In this document: in pieces, positions 46,970 through 55,416 of the stretch
Position numbering within the stretch: the first letter of the stretch is position 1
Layout: the number at the start of each line of letters is the position of its first letter
Assembly: GCA_049324875.1 (NCBI GenBank)
Contig: JBMONC010000049.1
Location: forward strand, 22,787 to 86,786
Reading direction: 5' to 3'
From: JAWLHU01 sp049324875
Lineage (GTDB): Bacteria > Bacillota > Sulfobacillia > Symbiobacteriales > Symbiobacteriaceae
Length of the DNA stretch: 64,000 nt
Program-made: the position numbers and the translations under genes
Notes under the pieces: model-generated
Seen by the model: the letters and a program-made list of their open reading frames with translations, nothing else
Database searches by the model: none
What the model was told of the DNA's origin: nothing

Positions 46970-47134
46970 GACTATGCGGTTTTGCCGCTTGGCGACGAAA
47001 GCCATTATATCAAGCTTTACGGCCTTATGCAACCGGGGATTCACGGAAACTTGTCGGCTTCGGCTGGGCTGTGCGGCAGGGTCTGGAGCTCCCCTGCATG
47101 GAAGGGAGCGTCACCCCGGGGGCAACGCTCCACC

Positions 47135-47209
47135 TGGCTCCGGCAGTAGGATTCGAACCTACAACCCTCCGGTTAACAGCCGGATGCTCTACCGTTGAGC
47201 TATGCCGGA
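47135..47209 (-). tRNA. tRNA-Asn (GTT)
   Basis: 75 nt with CCA; acceptor TCCGGCA, anticodon loop CTGTTAA gives GTT. Upstream-most gene of the cluster; 165 bp separate it from tRNA-Ala. Confidence 0.95.
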
Positions 47210-47362
47210 ATCTGCGCCTGCGCTCTGCTGCAGACCGCTGGCGAGGATTAATCATACTACAGAGATCACCACGCGGCAAGTGGAAGGGCTGAAGTGTCAC
47301 TTGTAAAACAGCTTCGCGGATTGAGCCGAATGGGTAGGGGGCAGAGCGCTGCCCCCTCCGCC

Positions 47363-48337
47363 CTACGTATAGAGATGACAGGCGACCCAACGCCCCGGTG
47401 TGATCTCCTGCAGCCTGGGCTCCCGCTCCCGGCAGATCGATCCGATCACCGCCGGACAGCGGGTGTGGAACGGGCAGCCGCCCGGCGGGTGCAGCGGGTT
47501 GGGCGGCGTGCCGGTCAGGATGATCCGCTCCCGCTCCCGTCCCAGGCCCGGAGCCGCCGAGAGCAGCGCCTGGCTGTACGGGTGGAGCGGTTCATCGAAG
47601 AATCGGTCGCTCTCCCCCAGCTCCACCAGCCGGCCCAGGTACATCACCGCCACCCGGTCGCTCATGTGCTGCACGACGCTCAAATCGTGGGAGATGAAGA
47701 GGTAGGTCAGCTTGAACTCCTCCTGCAGCTCCTGCAGCAGATTGATGATCTGCGCCTGGACGGAAACGTCCAGGGCGGAGACCGGCTCATCCGCCACGAT
47801 CAGTCGGGGGTGTACGGCCAGTGCCCTGGCGATGCCGATCCGCTGCCGCTGCCCCCCGCTGAACTGGTGCGGGTACCGGTCCAGGTGGCGGGCCGCGAGG
47901 CCGACCCGCTCCAGGAGCCGGACCGTCTCCTCCCGGCGCTCCGACCGGCTCAGCCCCCGGATCGCCAGCGGGACCTCCAGGATCTGCCGCACCGTCTTGC
48001 GGGGGTTCAGGGAGGCGTAGGGGTTCTGAAAGATGATCTGGGCCTCCTGCCGGAATCGCCGCAGGGCGGCGCCCTCCAGCTTTAGCACATCCCGCCCGTT
48101 GAAGCGGACCTCCCCCGCCGTGGCCTCGTGCAGCCGGAGGATGGTCCGGCCCAGGGTCGACTTGCCGCAGCCGCTCTCCCCCACCAGCCCGAGGGTCTCC
48201 CCCTCGCGGATGGCGAAGGAGACCCCGTCCACCGCCCGGAGCGCTGACGGGCCGCCGGGGGCCAGCAGCCGGGAGAGGAAGGAGCGCTGAACCGGAAAGT
48301 GCTTCTTCAGGTCACGAACCTCCAGCAGGGCGCTCAT
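47363..48337 (-). CDS. Peptide ABC transporter ATPase, OppF/DppF type
   Basis: 324 aa from ATG 48337, overlapping the previous ATPase by ATGA. Walker A GESGCGKST, Q-loop IIFQNPYASLNPR, signature FSGGQRQRI, Walker B LIVADEPVSALDVS. The C-terminal oligopeptide/dipeptide domain carries cysteines in GGCPFHTRCP and IGSICRERE (4Fe-4S or Zn site typical of OppF/DppF). Last gene of the operon. Confidence 0.93.
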   Translation of the reverse strand: MSALLEVRDLKKHFPVQRSFLSRLLAPGGPSALRAVDGVSFAIREGETLGLVGESGCGKSTLGRTILRLHEATAGEVRFNGRDVLKLEGAALRRFRQEAQIIFQNPYASLNPRKTVRQILEVPLAIRGLSRSERREETVRLLERVGLAARHLDRYPHQFSGGQRQRIGIARALAVHPRLIVADEPVSALDVSVQAQIINLLQELQEEFKLTYLFISHDLSVVQHMSDRVAVMYLGRLVELGESDRFFDEPLHPYSQALLSAAPGLGRERERIILTGTPPNPLHPPGGCPFHTRCPAVIGSICREREPRLQEITPGRWVACHLYT

Positions 48338-49344
48338 CCCACCATCTCCTCCTCCATCGCCCGGATGCACCGGACCTCCCGATCCGGCCCCACCCGGTGC
48401 AGCGGGATCTGCCCGGCCAGGCAGTCCGGCACGGCGTGCGGGCAGCGATCGGCAAAGGCGCAGCCCGCCGGCAGTCGGGTCAGGTCAGGCAGTGAGCCCA
48501 GGATCGGCTCCAGCTTTCCCTTCCGGCCCCCCCAGACCGGCAGGCAGCCGATCAGCCCCCGGGTGTAGGGGTGCTGCGGCTCCTCCACCACCTGCCGGGC
48601 CGGTCCGATCTCCACCATGCGGCCGGCGTACATGACGGCGATCCGGTCGCAGAACTCCGCCGCCAGCCCGATGTCGTGGCTGACCAGCAGGATCGAGGTC
48701 CCCCGCTCCCGGTTGATCTGCTTGAGCAGGTCCAGAATCTGCGCCTGGATCGTCACATCCAGGGCGGTGGTCGGCTCGTCGGCCAGCAGGAGGCGGGGGT
48801 TGCAGGCCAGGGCTGCCGCGATCAGTGCCCGCTGCTGCATCCCGCCGCTGAACTGGTGCGGGTACTCCCGGTACCGCTGCTCGGGGTTCGGAATCCCCAC
48901 CGCCTCCAGCAGCTCCAGCACCCGCCGCCGCTCCTCGCTCCTGGAAGAGCAGTAGCGGTGGACCCGGAGTGCCTCCCGGATCTGCTCGCCCACCGGGTAG
49001 GCCGGGTTGAGGGAGGTCATCGGATCCTGAAAGATCATCCCGATCTCCAGCCCCCGCACCGCCCGGTACTCCTGACCCGACAGGGTGGTCAGCTCCCGGC
49101 CCTTCAGCCTGATCGATGCGCCCGGTGCGATCCGGCCGGGCCGGCTGACCAGCCCCATGACCGCCAGGAGAACCGTCGTCTTGCCCGAGCCGGACTCGCC
49201 GATGATCCCCACGATCTCGCCGGGAGCGACCGAGAGGTTGACCCCGTCCACCGCCCGGAGCATCCCCCGGGGCGATGGGAACTCCACGGCCAGGTCCTTG
49301 ATCTCCAGCAGCCGTTCCAGCGCAGGTCCACCTCCTTTCCGCAT
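48334..49344 (-). CDS. Peptide ABC transporter ATPase, OppD/DppD type
   Basis: 336 aa; ATG 49344 overlaps the DppC stop as TGATG. An internal AAAGGAGGTGG just after this ATG would fit a CTG start 18 bases further in. Walker A GESGSGKTT, IFQDPMTSLNPAY, FSGGMQQRA, LLLADEPTTALDVT, and C-terminal GCAFADRCPHAVPDC. Confidence 0.93.
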   Translation of the reverse strand: MRKGGGPALERLLEIKDLAVEFPSPRGMLRAVDGVNLSVAPGEIVGIIGESGSGKTTVLLAVMGLVSRPGRIAPGASIRLKGRELTTLSGQEYRAVRGLEIGMIFQDPMTSLNPAYPVGEQIREALRVHRYCSSRSEERRRVLELLEAVGIPNPEQRYREYPHQFSGGMQQRALIAAALACNPRLLLADEPTTALDVTIQAQILDLLKQINRERGTSILLVSHDIGLAAEFCDRIAVMYAGRMVEIGPARQVVEEPQHPYTRGLIGCLPVWGGRKGKLEPILGSLPDLTRLPAGCAFADRCPHAVPDCLAGQIPLHRVGPDREVRCIRAMEEEMVG

Positions 49345-50255
49345 CACCGGTCCCTGCCGACCCGGGGGTCCAGGATCTCCCGGAGCCCCTCGCCGAACAG
49401 GTTGATGGAGAGCACCAGCCCGACGATGGCCAGGCCGGGCACCGTGGCCACCCACCAGGCGTTCAGCATGTGTTCACGCCCCGCCGCCACCATGGAGCCC
49501 CAGGCGGGGACCGAGGGCGGAATCCCCAGCCCCAGGTAGGAGAGCGACGCCTCCATGATGATCATGTAGCCCATCCGGAGGGTGGCCAGGACCAGCAGGG
49601 AGTGGACGATGTTGGGCAGCACCTCGCTGACGATGATCGCCAGCGGGCCACGGCCCATGGCGCGGGCGGCCTCCACGTACTCCTTGGTCGCCTCGGACAT
49701 CATCTCTCCCCGGGCGAGGCGGTAGAACTCCACCCAGGCCTTGAAGCAGAGGGCGATGATCAGGTTGGTGAAGCCCGGCCCGATCATGGCCATGGCGAAG
49801 ATGGTGAAGAGCAGGTAGGGAAAGCCCATCAACAGGTCGGCGATGCGCGAGAGCAGCCTGTCCACCGCCCCGCGCCAGTAGCCGGCCACACAGCCCAGGG
49901 CTGTCCCGACCACCAGCGAGATCGAGACCGAGAGCAGCCCCACCAGGATCGAAACCCGGGCGCCGTAGAGGATCCGGGAGAGCAGGTCCTGCCCCAGCTG
50001 ATCGGTGCCCAACAGGTGGTCCGCCACGCCCCCCGCCAGGAAGGCCGGTGGCTTCAGCCGCATGGAGAGCGCCATCTCCCGGGGGCCGTAGGGGGCGATC
50101 TGCGGTGCGGCGATCGCTGCGGCGGCGTAGAGCAGGATCACCACCAGCCCGGCCATGGCCGCCGGATGGGCGGCCAGCTTTCGCAGGAACTGCCGGAGGC
50201 CGGACTCCGGCTGCTCCGCCAACGGCTCTGTCATCGCCTGCTGCGCTGCCATCAT
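49344..50255 (-). CDS. Peptide ABC transporter permease, DppC type
   Basis: 303 aa, six spans. Cytoplasmic start, first span AAMAGLVVILLYAAAAIAA, periplasmic part with LGTDQLGQDLLSRILYGARVS (typical DppC/OppC), and the EAA loop TKEYVEAARAMGRGPLAII that contacts the ATPases. Pairs with the DppB-type permease. Confidence 0.93.
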   Translation of the reverse strand: MMAAQQAMTEPLAEQPESGLRQFLRKLAAHPAAMAGLVVILLYAAAAIAAPQIAPYGPREMALSMRLKPPAFLAGGVADHLLGTDQLGQDLLSRILYGARVSILVGLLSVSISLVVGTALGCVAGYWRGAVDRLLSRIADLLMGFPYLLFTIFAMAMIGPGFTNLIIALCFKAWVEFYRLARGEMMSEATKEYVEAARAMGRGPLAIIVSEVLPNIVHSLLVLATLRMGYMIIMEASLSYLGLGIPPSVPAWGSMVAAGREHMLNAWWVATVPGLAIVGLVLSINLFGEGLREILDPRVGRDR

Positions 50256-50264
50256 CCCCCTCCT

Positions 50265-51275
50265 TTACAGTTCCAGCTTCGGGTTGAGCTGCGTGTAGAT
50301 CAGGTCGACCAGCAGGTTGGCCGCCAGGAAGGTCAGGGCGTAGAGCATCACCGCTCCCTGCACCAGGGCGTAGTCCCGCCCGAAGATCGCCCCCACCACC
50401 AGCCGGCCCAGCCCGGGCCAGCCGAAGACCGTCTCGACGATCATGTTGCCGCCCAGCAGCACCCCCAGCTGAAGCCCCGTCACCGTCACGGTGGGGATCA
50501 GGGCGTTCCGCAGGGCATGGCGGAGCACCACCTGCCACTCGGCCACGCCCCGGGCCCGGGCGGCGGTCACGTAGTCCATCCGCAGCGACTCCAGCATGGA
50601 GGAGCGGGTCACCCGGGCGATGATCGCCGTCAACTCCGCTCCCAGGGTGACCGCCGGCAGCAGCAGGTGCCTCAGGGCATCGCCCAGCAGCCGCCAGTCC
50701 CGCGTCAGGATGGCGTCGAGCACGTGCAGCCCGGTGATGTCGGGCGGCACGACCCCGGTGGAGAGCCGCCCCTGCACCGGCGTCCAGTCCAGGTGGACCG
50801 AGAAGATCATGATCGCCATGATCCCCAGCCAGAAGGCGGGCATGGAGATGCCCAGGAAGGAGGTGGACATCGCCAGCCGGTCCAGCCAGGAGTTCTGCTT
50901 CACCGCCGAGAGCACCCCCACCGGCAGGCCCACCAGGAGGGCGACCCCCAGGGCGGCCAGCGCCAGCTCCAGGGTGGCCGGCAGCGCCTCCCCGATCACC
51001 TGGGCGACCGGCCGCTGCTCCCGGAAGGAGGTGCCCAGGTCGCCCCGGCTCACCCCGCGAATGAAGGCGGCCAGCTGCTCCAGGATCGGCTTGTCCAGCC
51101 CCAGGTCCTGCCGCATGGCCTCGATCTCCGCCTGGGAGACGTTGCCGCCCTGGCCCATCATGATATCCACCGGATCGCCCGGCAGCAACCGCACGAAGAT
51201 GAAGACGATCAGGAGCATCAGCAGCATCAGCGGCAGCGCCGTCAGCATCCGCTCCAGGATGCGTATCGCTTTCAA
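50265..51275 (-). CDS. Peptide ABC transporter permease, DppB type
   Basis: 336 aa from TTG 51275 (AAAGGAGG upstream). First span LPLMLLMLLIVFIFVRLLPGDPVD, RGDLGTSFREQRPVAQVI, EAA loop MDYVTAARARGVAEWQVVLRH, and the end ALVQGAVMLYALTFLAANLLVDL typical of DppB/OppB. Confidence 0.93.
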   Translation of the reverse strand: MKAIRILERMLTALPLMLLMLLIVFIFVRLLPGDPVDIMMGQGGNVSQAEIEAMRQDLGLDKPILEQLAAFIRGVSRGDLGTSFREQRPVAQVIGEALPATLELALAALGVALLVGLPVGVLSAVKQNSWLDRLAMSTSFLGISMPAFWLGIMAIMIFSVHLDWTPVQGRLSTGVVPPDITGLHVLDAILTRDWRLLGDALRHLLLPAVTLGAELTAIIARVTRSSMLESLRMDYVTAARARGVAEWQVVLRHALRNALIPTVTVTGLQLGVLLGGNMIVETVFGWPGLGRLVVGAIFGRDYALVQGAVMLYALTFLAANLLVDLIYTQLNPKLEL

Positions 51276-51311
51276 CGACCGGCCTCCTTTGCGGCTCACC
51301 AGGTCACATCA

Positions 51312-51337
51312 GGGGAGGAGGCGTCGCCCCTCCCCCC
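51312..51337 (-). terminator. Hairpin between binding protein and permease genes
   Basis: GC-rich imperfect stem (GGGGAGG-GGCG against CGCC-CCTCCCC) 20 bp past the binding-protein stop. No U-run. Such hairpins commonly let the binding protein be made in excess of the permeases. Confidence 0.45.
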
Positions 51338-51358
51338 CTGACGGAACCGGACGTGGGA

Positions 51359-52945
51359 TCACTCGGTCTTGTACCCGGCCTCCTGCAGCAGCTGCTTCGC
51401 CTTGGCCGGGTCGTACGGGTAGGGCTTCAGCCCCTCGTGGAAGCCGAAGCCGGAGGGAAGCATGGCGGTGGGCACCCGGTGGGCCCGGCCGCCGTAGATC
51501 TCCTTGGTGATGGTATCCCAGTCGATGGCGTAGTTGAGGGCGAGCCGAACCTTCGGATCGGTCAAGATCTTGTTGTTCAGCTCGATCATATAGAGCCGGG
51601 TCCCCTCGGTGGTCTTGATGCTGATCTTCGCGTCCTTGCTCAGCGCCGCGATCTGGTCGACGGGCACATCCTGGATGATATGGACCTCGCCCGCCTTCAG
51701 GGCGGCCACCCGGGTGGAGGGCTCGGGGATCATCCGGAAGGTGGCGGTCTTCAGCTTGGCCGGCCCCACCGGGGGCAGCTTTGCCGCCCCGCCGTGGTAC
51801 TGGTCGAACCGCTCCAGCACCACCTCGCTGTCCAGCTTGCCCCGCACGAACTTGAAGGGGCCTGTGCCCATCGGGTTCTCGGAGAGCTTCTGGGAGGAGC
51901 CCATCTTCTCCACATGCGCCCTGGAGACGATCTGGGTGTGAACGATCAGCTGGAGCCACACCGGGAAGGGCCGCTCCAGGGTGAACTTCACCTCGTAATC
52001 GCCGGTCTTCTCGACGCTCTTGACCGGGCCCAGCAGCCCCACCCGGGGCGACTGCTTGCCGTCGATGCCATCCTTGGCCAGGATCCGGTTGAAGGTGAAG
52101 ACCACGTCATCGGCGGTCATCTCGGAGCCGTCGTGGAACTTCACGCCCTGCTTCAGCTTGAATACATAGGTGGTCGGATCGGGCTGCATCCAGCTCTCGG
52201 CCAGCTCCGGGACCACCTCGCCGGTGGGGGTCCGGGTGACCAGGCCGTCGTAGATATTCCGGATCACCGTCTCGGTCTCCCGGTCCCGGTGGTTGGCCGG
52301 GTCCAGCGACTGGAGCCGGTCGGTCCGCAGACCGACCACCAGCGAATCCGCACCGGTCCGGCTGACGTCGTGCAGGTTGATCCGGCTGTCCATGGCGGGG
52401 GTGAATCCCTGCACATCGGCGGTGGTCGCCTCGGTCACGTCCATGTAGTAGCCGAAGATCCAGGGGGCCTCCTGCTGCAGGAGCTCCTGGGCGCTCTCGT
52501 AGGCCTGCCGCCGCACCGCTTCGTTGGTGCCGAAGGCACCCTCCTCCAGCAGCCGGTCCACCGCCGGGTTGGAGTAGAAGGAGTAGTTGCCCCGGTCCCC
52601 GGTCTTCAGCTTCGGCACCGCCAGGTCGTAGGGGTCGAAGGTGGAGCTGCCCCAGTCCTGGGTGTAGGCGGTCCGGGCGCCCTTCTGCACCTCGGCGTTC
52701 AGCGCCGCCTTCTCCCAGATCCGGACCTCGGCGTTGATGCCGATCTGCCTCAGGTAGTTGGCCACCGCCTCCAGCTCAGAGGCCCGGTCCTGGGTGCCGT
52801 CCAGGGTGATCGAGAGGGTCTTGCCCTCCGCCTGCGGCTCCTTGACCGGTTCACTCTTCTGCCCTCCGGAGGAGCAGCCGGCCAACACGGTCAGTGCGAG
52901 CACGGTGATCCATGCGGTGATGCGCAGCCAGTTCTGTCGGTTCAT
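51359..52945 (-). CDS. Peptide-binding lipoprotein (SBP family 5), apparently circularly permuted
   Basis: 528 aa. Lipoprotein signal TVLALTVLAGC. Residues about 40-195 match the part that normally ends family-5 binding proteins (LSITLDGTQDRASELEAVAN, WGSSTFDPYDLA, YSNPAVDRLLEEG, QELLQQEAPWI). The usual N-terminal half follows (SLVVGLRTDRLQSLDPANHR, IYDGLVTRTPTGEVVPELAE, VKFHDGSEMTADDVVFTFNR), and the protein ends at YPYDPAKAKQLLQEAGYKTE, normally the middle. All segments of the fold are present in rotated order. Binds peptides or similar ligands for the transporter encoded next to it. Confidence 0.85.
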   Translation of the reverse strand: MNRQNWLRITAWITVLALTVLAGCSSGGQKSEPVKEPQAEGKTLSITLDGTQDRASELEAVANYLRQIGINAEVRIWEKAALNAEVQKGARTAYTQDWGSSTFDPYDLAVPKLKTGDRGNYSFYSNPAVDRLLEEGAFGTNEAVRRQAYESAQELLQQEAPWIFGYYMDVTEATTADVQGFTPAMDSRINLHDVSRTGADSLVVGLRTDRLQSLDPANHRDRETETVIRNIYDGLVTRTPTGEVVPELAESWMQPDPTTYVFKLKQGVKFHDGSEMTADDVVFTFNRILAKDGIDGKQSPRVGLLGPVKSVEKTGDYEVKFTLERPFPVWLQLIVHTQIVSRAHVEKMGSSQKLSENPMGTGPFKFVRGKLDSEVVLERFDQYHGGAAKLPPVGPAKLKTATFRMIPEPSTRVAALKAGEVHIIQDVPVDQIAALSKDAKISIKTTEGTRLYMIELNNKILTDPKVRLALNYAIDWDTITKEIYGGRAHRVPTAMLPSGFGFHEGLKPYPYDPAKAKQLLQEAGYKTE

Positions 52946-53193
52946 CTCTTCTCACACTCCCTGCTCTTTCTGTTCCGCCGTCATCTCCCTCTGTGTTCCG
53001 GATCTCTTGCCAGGCGAAAGGATCATCCTTACCAGATGTTCGACATTCCCTGACCATTTCCTCTCAACTTCCTCTCCGATTTCACAACGAAATCTGTCGT
53101 TTCATCCCGAAAATAGATGGTCAATTCGTGGCAACCACCACCCCCCCTGAATAGATTGGCAGTCCGGAAGCGAAAGAGGGGGGATCTGACTCG

Positions 53194-53766
53194 ATGTACA
53201 TGCACGGGGCGCCCTACCGCCATGGCGCCCAAAGCGCTGAAGCCGGGCCGTTCGGCCTCGCCGTCCACCGGGCGCTGCCCGGCGGGGTGATGCTGGGCGT
53301 ACTGATTCCCGGCGGGATGCTGCCGGGCTCCGGGGCGATGCCCGCCCCTGCGGAAGAGTTGCAGGGGCTTGCCGGCCGGATCGAGGGCTACCTGAAGGAC
53401 CAGGCCACCGCCGCTGCCTTCTACCGGGAGCTGCGGGAGCTGACCGAGCACCCGACCATCCGCCGCTGCCTGACGGAGGCGATGGAGGATGAAGCGAAGC
53501 ACTACAAGCTGCTGCAGGGGCTCTACCGGCAGCTGACCGGCCGGAGCCTGGAGGCCGCCCCCGGCAAGGAGAGCTACGCCTCGCTCCGGGAGGGGCTGAT
53601 CAAGGCGGCCGACGGTGAGATCCAGGCCTACGAGGCATACAAGGACGAGTACCAGCGGTTCACCGACCCGGCGATCCGCACGCTCTTCTTCGAGCTCTTC
53701 TCGGACGAGATCGAGCACGCCACCCGGTTCAACACCGCCCTGCACATCCTCTCGGGTATGGGGTGA
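53194..53766 (+). CDS. Ferritin-like / rubrerythrin-type di-iron protein
   Basis: 190 aa, ATG 53194 after GAGGGGGG. The first 55 residues are Gly/Pro/Met-rich, resembling coat-associated proteins. Then a four-helix ferritin-like domain with two E-x2-H type motifs (TEAMEDEAKHYKLLQ and ELFSDEIEHATRFN) plus Glu in YLKDQATAAAFYREL and DGEIQAYEAYKDEY. Probably binds two iron atoms and handles oxygen or peroxide. In spore formers, similar proteins occur in the coat; that is inference. Confidence 0.78.
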   Translation: MYMHGAPYRHGAQSAEAGPFGLAVHRALPGGVMLGVLIPGGMLPGSGAMPAPAEELQGLAGRIEGYLKDQATAAAFYRELRELTEHPTIRRCLTEAMEDEAKHYKLLQGLYRQLTGRSLEAAPGKESYASLREGLIKAADGEIQAYEAYKDEYQRFTDPAIRTLFFELFSDEIEHATRFNTALHILSGMG

Positions 53767-53893
53767 GGCCGGCGCAAAGCGAGACCAGGGCCGTCGGGAG
53801 GCGGCCCTGGTTCACGCGGCGGCTGCGTATGGCCCATCCGGCAAGCGCACAGGCTAATCCGGCAGGATCAACAGAGAGACTGGAGGATGAGTC

Positions 53894-55351
53894 TTGGACC
53901 ACATCAAGGCATGTATCGATCGAATCTTGCCACCCGAGCTTCAGGCGGAGGCGGTCCGCCTGGCCATCGAGGAGAACCCTGACAACGCGCGGGAGCCCAA
54001 CCTCCCCTCCGCGCTCCCCATCGCTCCCGGCATGCCCCACGAGATGGTCGTCCTGGTGGGAAAGCGGTGGCGCCCCGGACGGGTTCTGCGTGTCCGCTTT
54101 CTCGACGGGATCCCGGCGGTGCAGCAGAAGGTGGAGCACTATGCCCGCCAGTGGGAGCGGTACGCCAACATCCGGTTTGATTTCGTCAACGAACCGGATG
54201 CCGAGATCCGCATCTCCTTCCGGCACCGGGGCTCCTGGTCCTACCTGGGAACCGACTGCCTGGCGGTGCCCCGGGAGGAGCCCACCATGAACTTTGGCTG
54301 GCTGCGACCGGAGACCCCGGAGGAGGAGGTCGCCCGGGTGGTGCTGCACGAGTTCGGTCACGCCCTGGGGTGCGGCCACGAGCACCTGAGCCCTGAGGCC
54401 GAGATCCCCTGGGACCGGCAGGCGGTCTACGATTACTACATGGGGTCGCCCAACTACTGGACCCGGGAGCAGGTGGACCGCAACCTGGTCCACAAGTACA
54501 GCCACACGGTCAGCCGGGCCACCCAGTTCGACCCCCGTTCCATCATGCTCTACCCGATTCCCAACGAGCACACCATCGGGGACTGGGAGATCCCGTGGCG
54601 AAACAGCAGCCTGTCCGAGCTGGACAAGCAGTTCATCCAGCAGATGTACCCCCGCACCGGGCTGGATAAGGGCGGCCGCGAGCAGACCTCCCTGCGCCCC
54701 GCAGCCCTCCCGGAGCCCCACCGCACCTGGGGACGGCCCTGGTCCGGTTACGGCCCCGGCTCCCCCGAAGCGGAGGCCGCGGGGCGGAAGGTGGGCGACA
54801 GGGAGCGGGTCAACGCCATGCGGGTGGGCGCCGACGCCACGGGCGGCTGGTTCAAGACCAAGACCTCCCGCGACGACAGCAAGTTCGTCCCGCCCGACGG
54901 CTACGTGGTGCTGGACTTCTCCGTGCGAGAGCTCCGGTCCAAGGGCGACCGGCGGCTGCGGGTCGGGTATGAGGAGGCGGCGGAGATCCGGACCCGGATC
55001 GAGGAGCAGCGGACCCGCCTGGAGGCGGACGCCCGGGCGATGCTGACGGAGATGTACGGGGAGGGTCACTTCGAGTCCGAGCTGAACCAGGTGAAATCGA
55101 TCCTGGAGTCCCACACCGTCCGCCCGGTCATCCTGGTGGCCGAGGCCTACGCCAAGGGGCATCCCAAGGGGGAGGCCAACAACCGCTCCTACGTGGAGGC
55201 GGAGATTGAGGCCGAAATCATGTACATCGGCAACAACCTCCAGGCGATCGTCGACGCCGTGAAGGCGATGAAGGAGGGCCGTCCCGAAGCCGTCGGGCTG
55301 CCCCCTCATCAGATTCCCCAAACTCAAGAGGTGCCCCACACCTGGTGGTAG
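53894..55351 (+). CDS. Zinc metallopeptidase, astacin/metzincin-like
   Basis: 485 aa, TTG 53894 behind GGAGGATG. No signal peptide. Residues 45-260 form a metzincin-type protease domain: RVRFLDGIPAVQQKVEHYAR, then the zinc site HEFGHALGCGHEH (HExxHxxGxxHE) and the Met-turn candidate FDPRSIMLYPIP. The C-terminal 170 residues are a separate helical domain (EAAEIRTRIEEQRTRLEADA, NNRSYVEAEIEAEIMYIG) that I do not recognise. The substrate is unknown; intracellular location is unusual for metzincins. Confidence 0.85.
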   Translation: MDHIKACIDRILPPELQAEAVRLAIEENPDNAREPNLPSALPIAPGMPHEMVVLVGKRWRPGRVLRVRFLDGIPAVQQKVEHYARQWERYANIRFDFVNEPDAEIRISFRHRGSWSYLGTDCLAVPREEPTMNFGWLRPETPEEEVARVVLHEFGHALGCGHEHLSPEAEIPWDRQAVYDYYMGSPNYWTREQVDRNLVHKYSHTVSRATQFDPRSIMLYPIPNEHTIGDWEIPWRNSSLSELDKQFIQQMYPRTGLDKGGREQTSLRPAALPEPHRTWGRPWSGYGPGSPEAEAAGRKVGDRERVNAMRVGADATGGWFKTKTSRDDSKFVPPDGYVVLDFSVRELRSKGDRRLRVGYEEAAEIRTRIEEQRTRLEADARAMLTEMYGEGHFESELNQVKSILESHTVRPVILVAEAYAKGHPKGEANNRSYVEAEIEAEIMYIGNNLQAIVDAVKAMKEGRPEAVGLPPHQIPQTQEVPHTWW

Positions 55352-55370
55352 TCTGAGATCGCTCCCATGC

Positions 55371-55403
55371 AAAAGGAGGGCCCCCATCCCGTGGGGGCCC
55401 TCC
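55371..55403 (-). terminator. pheST terminator
   Basis: GGAGGGCCCCC / GGGGGCCCTCC, perfect 11-bp arms, then TTTTGC leftward, 14 bp beyond the pheT stop. Confidence 0.8.
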
Positions 55404-55416
55404 CGCGTGCATCGGA

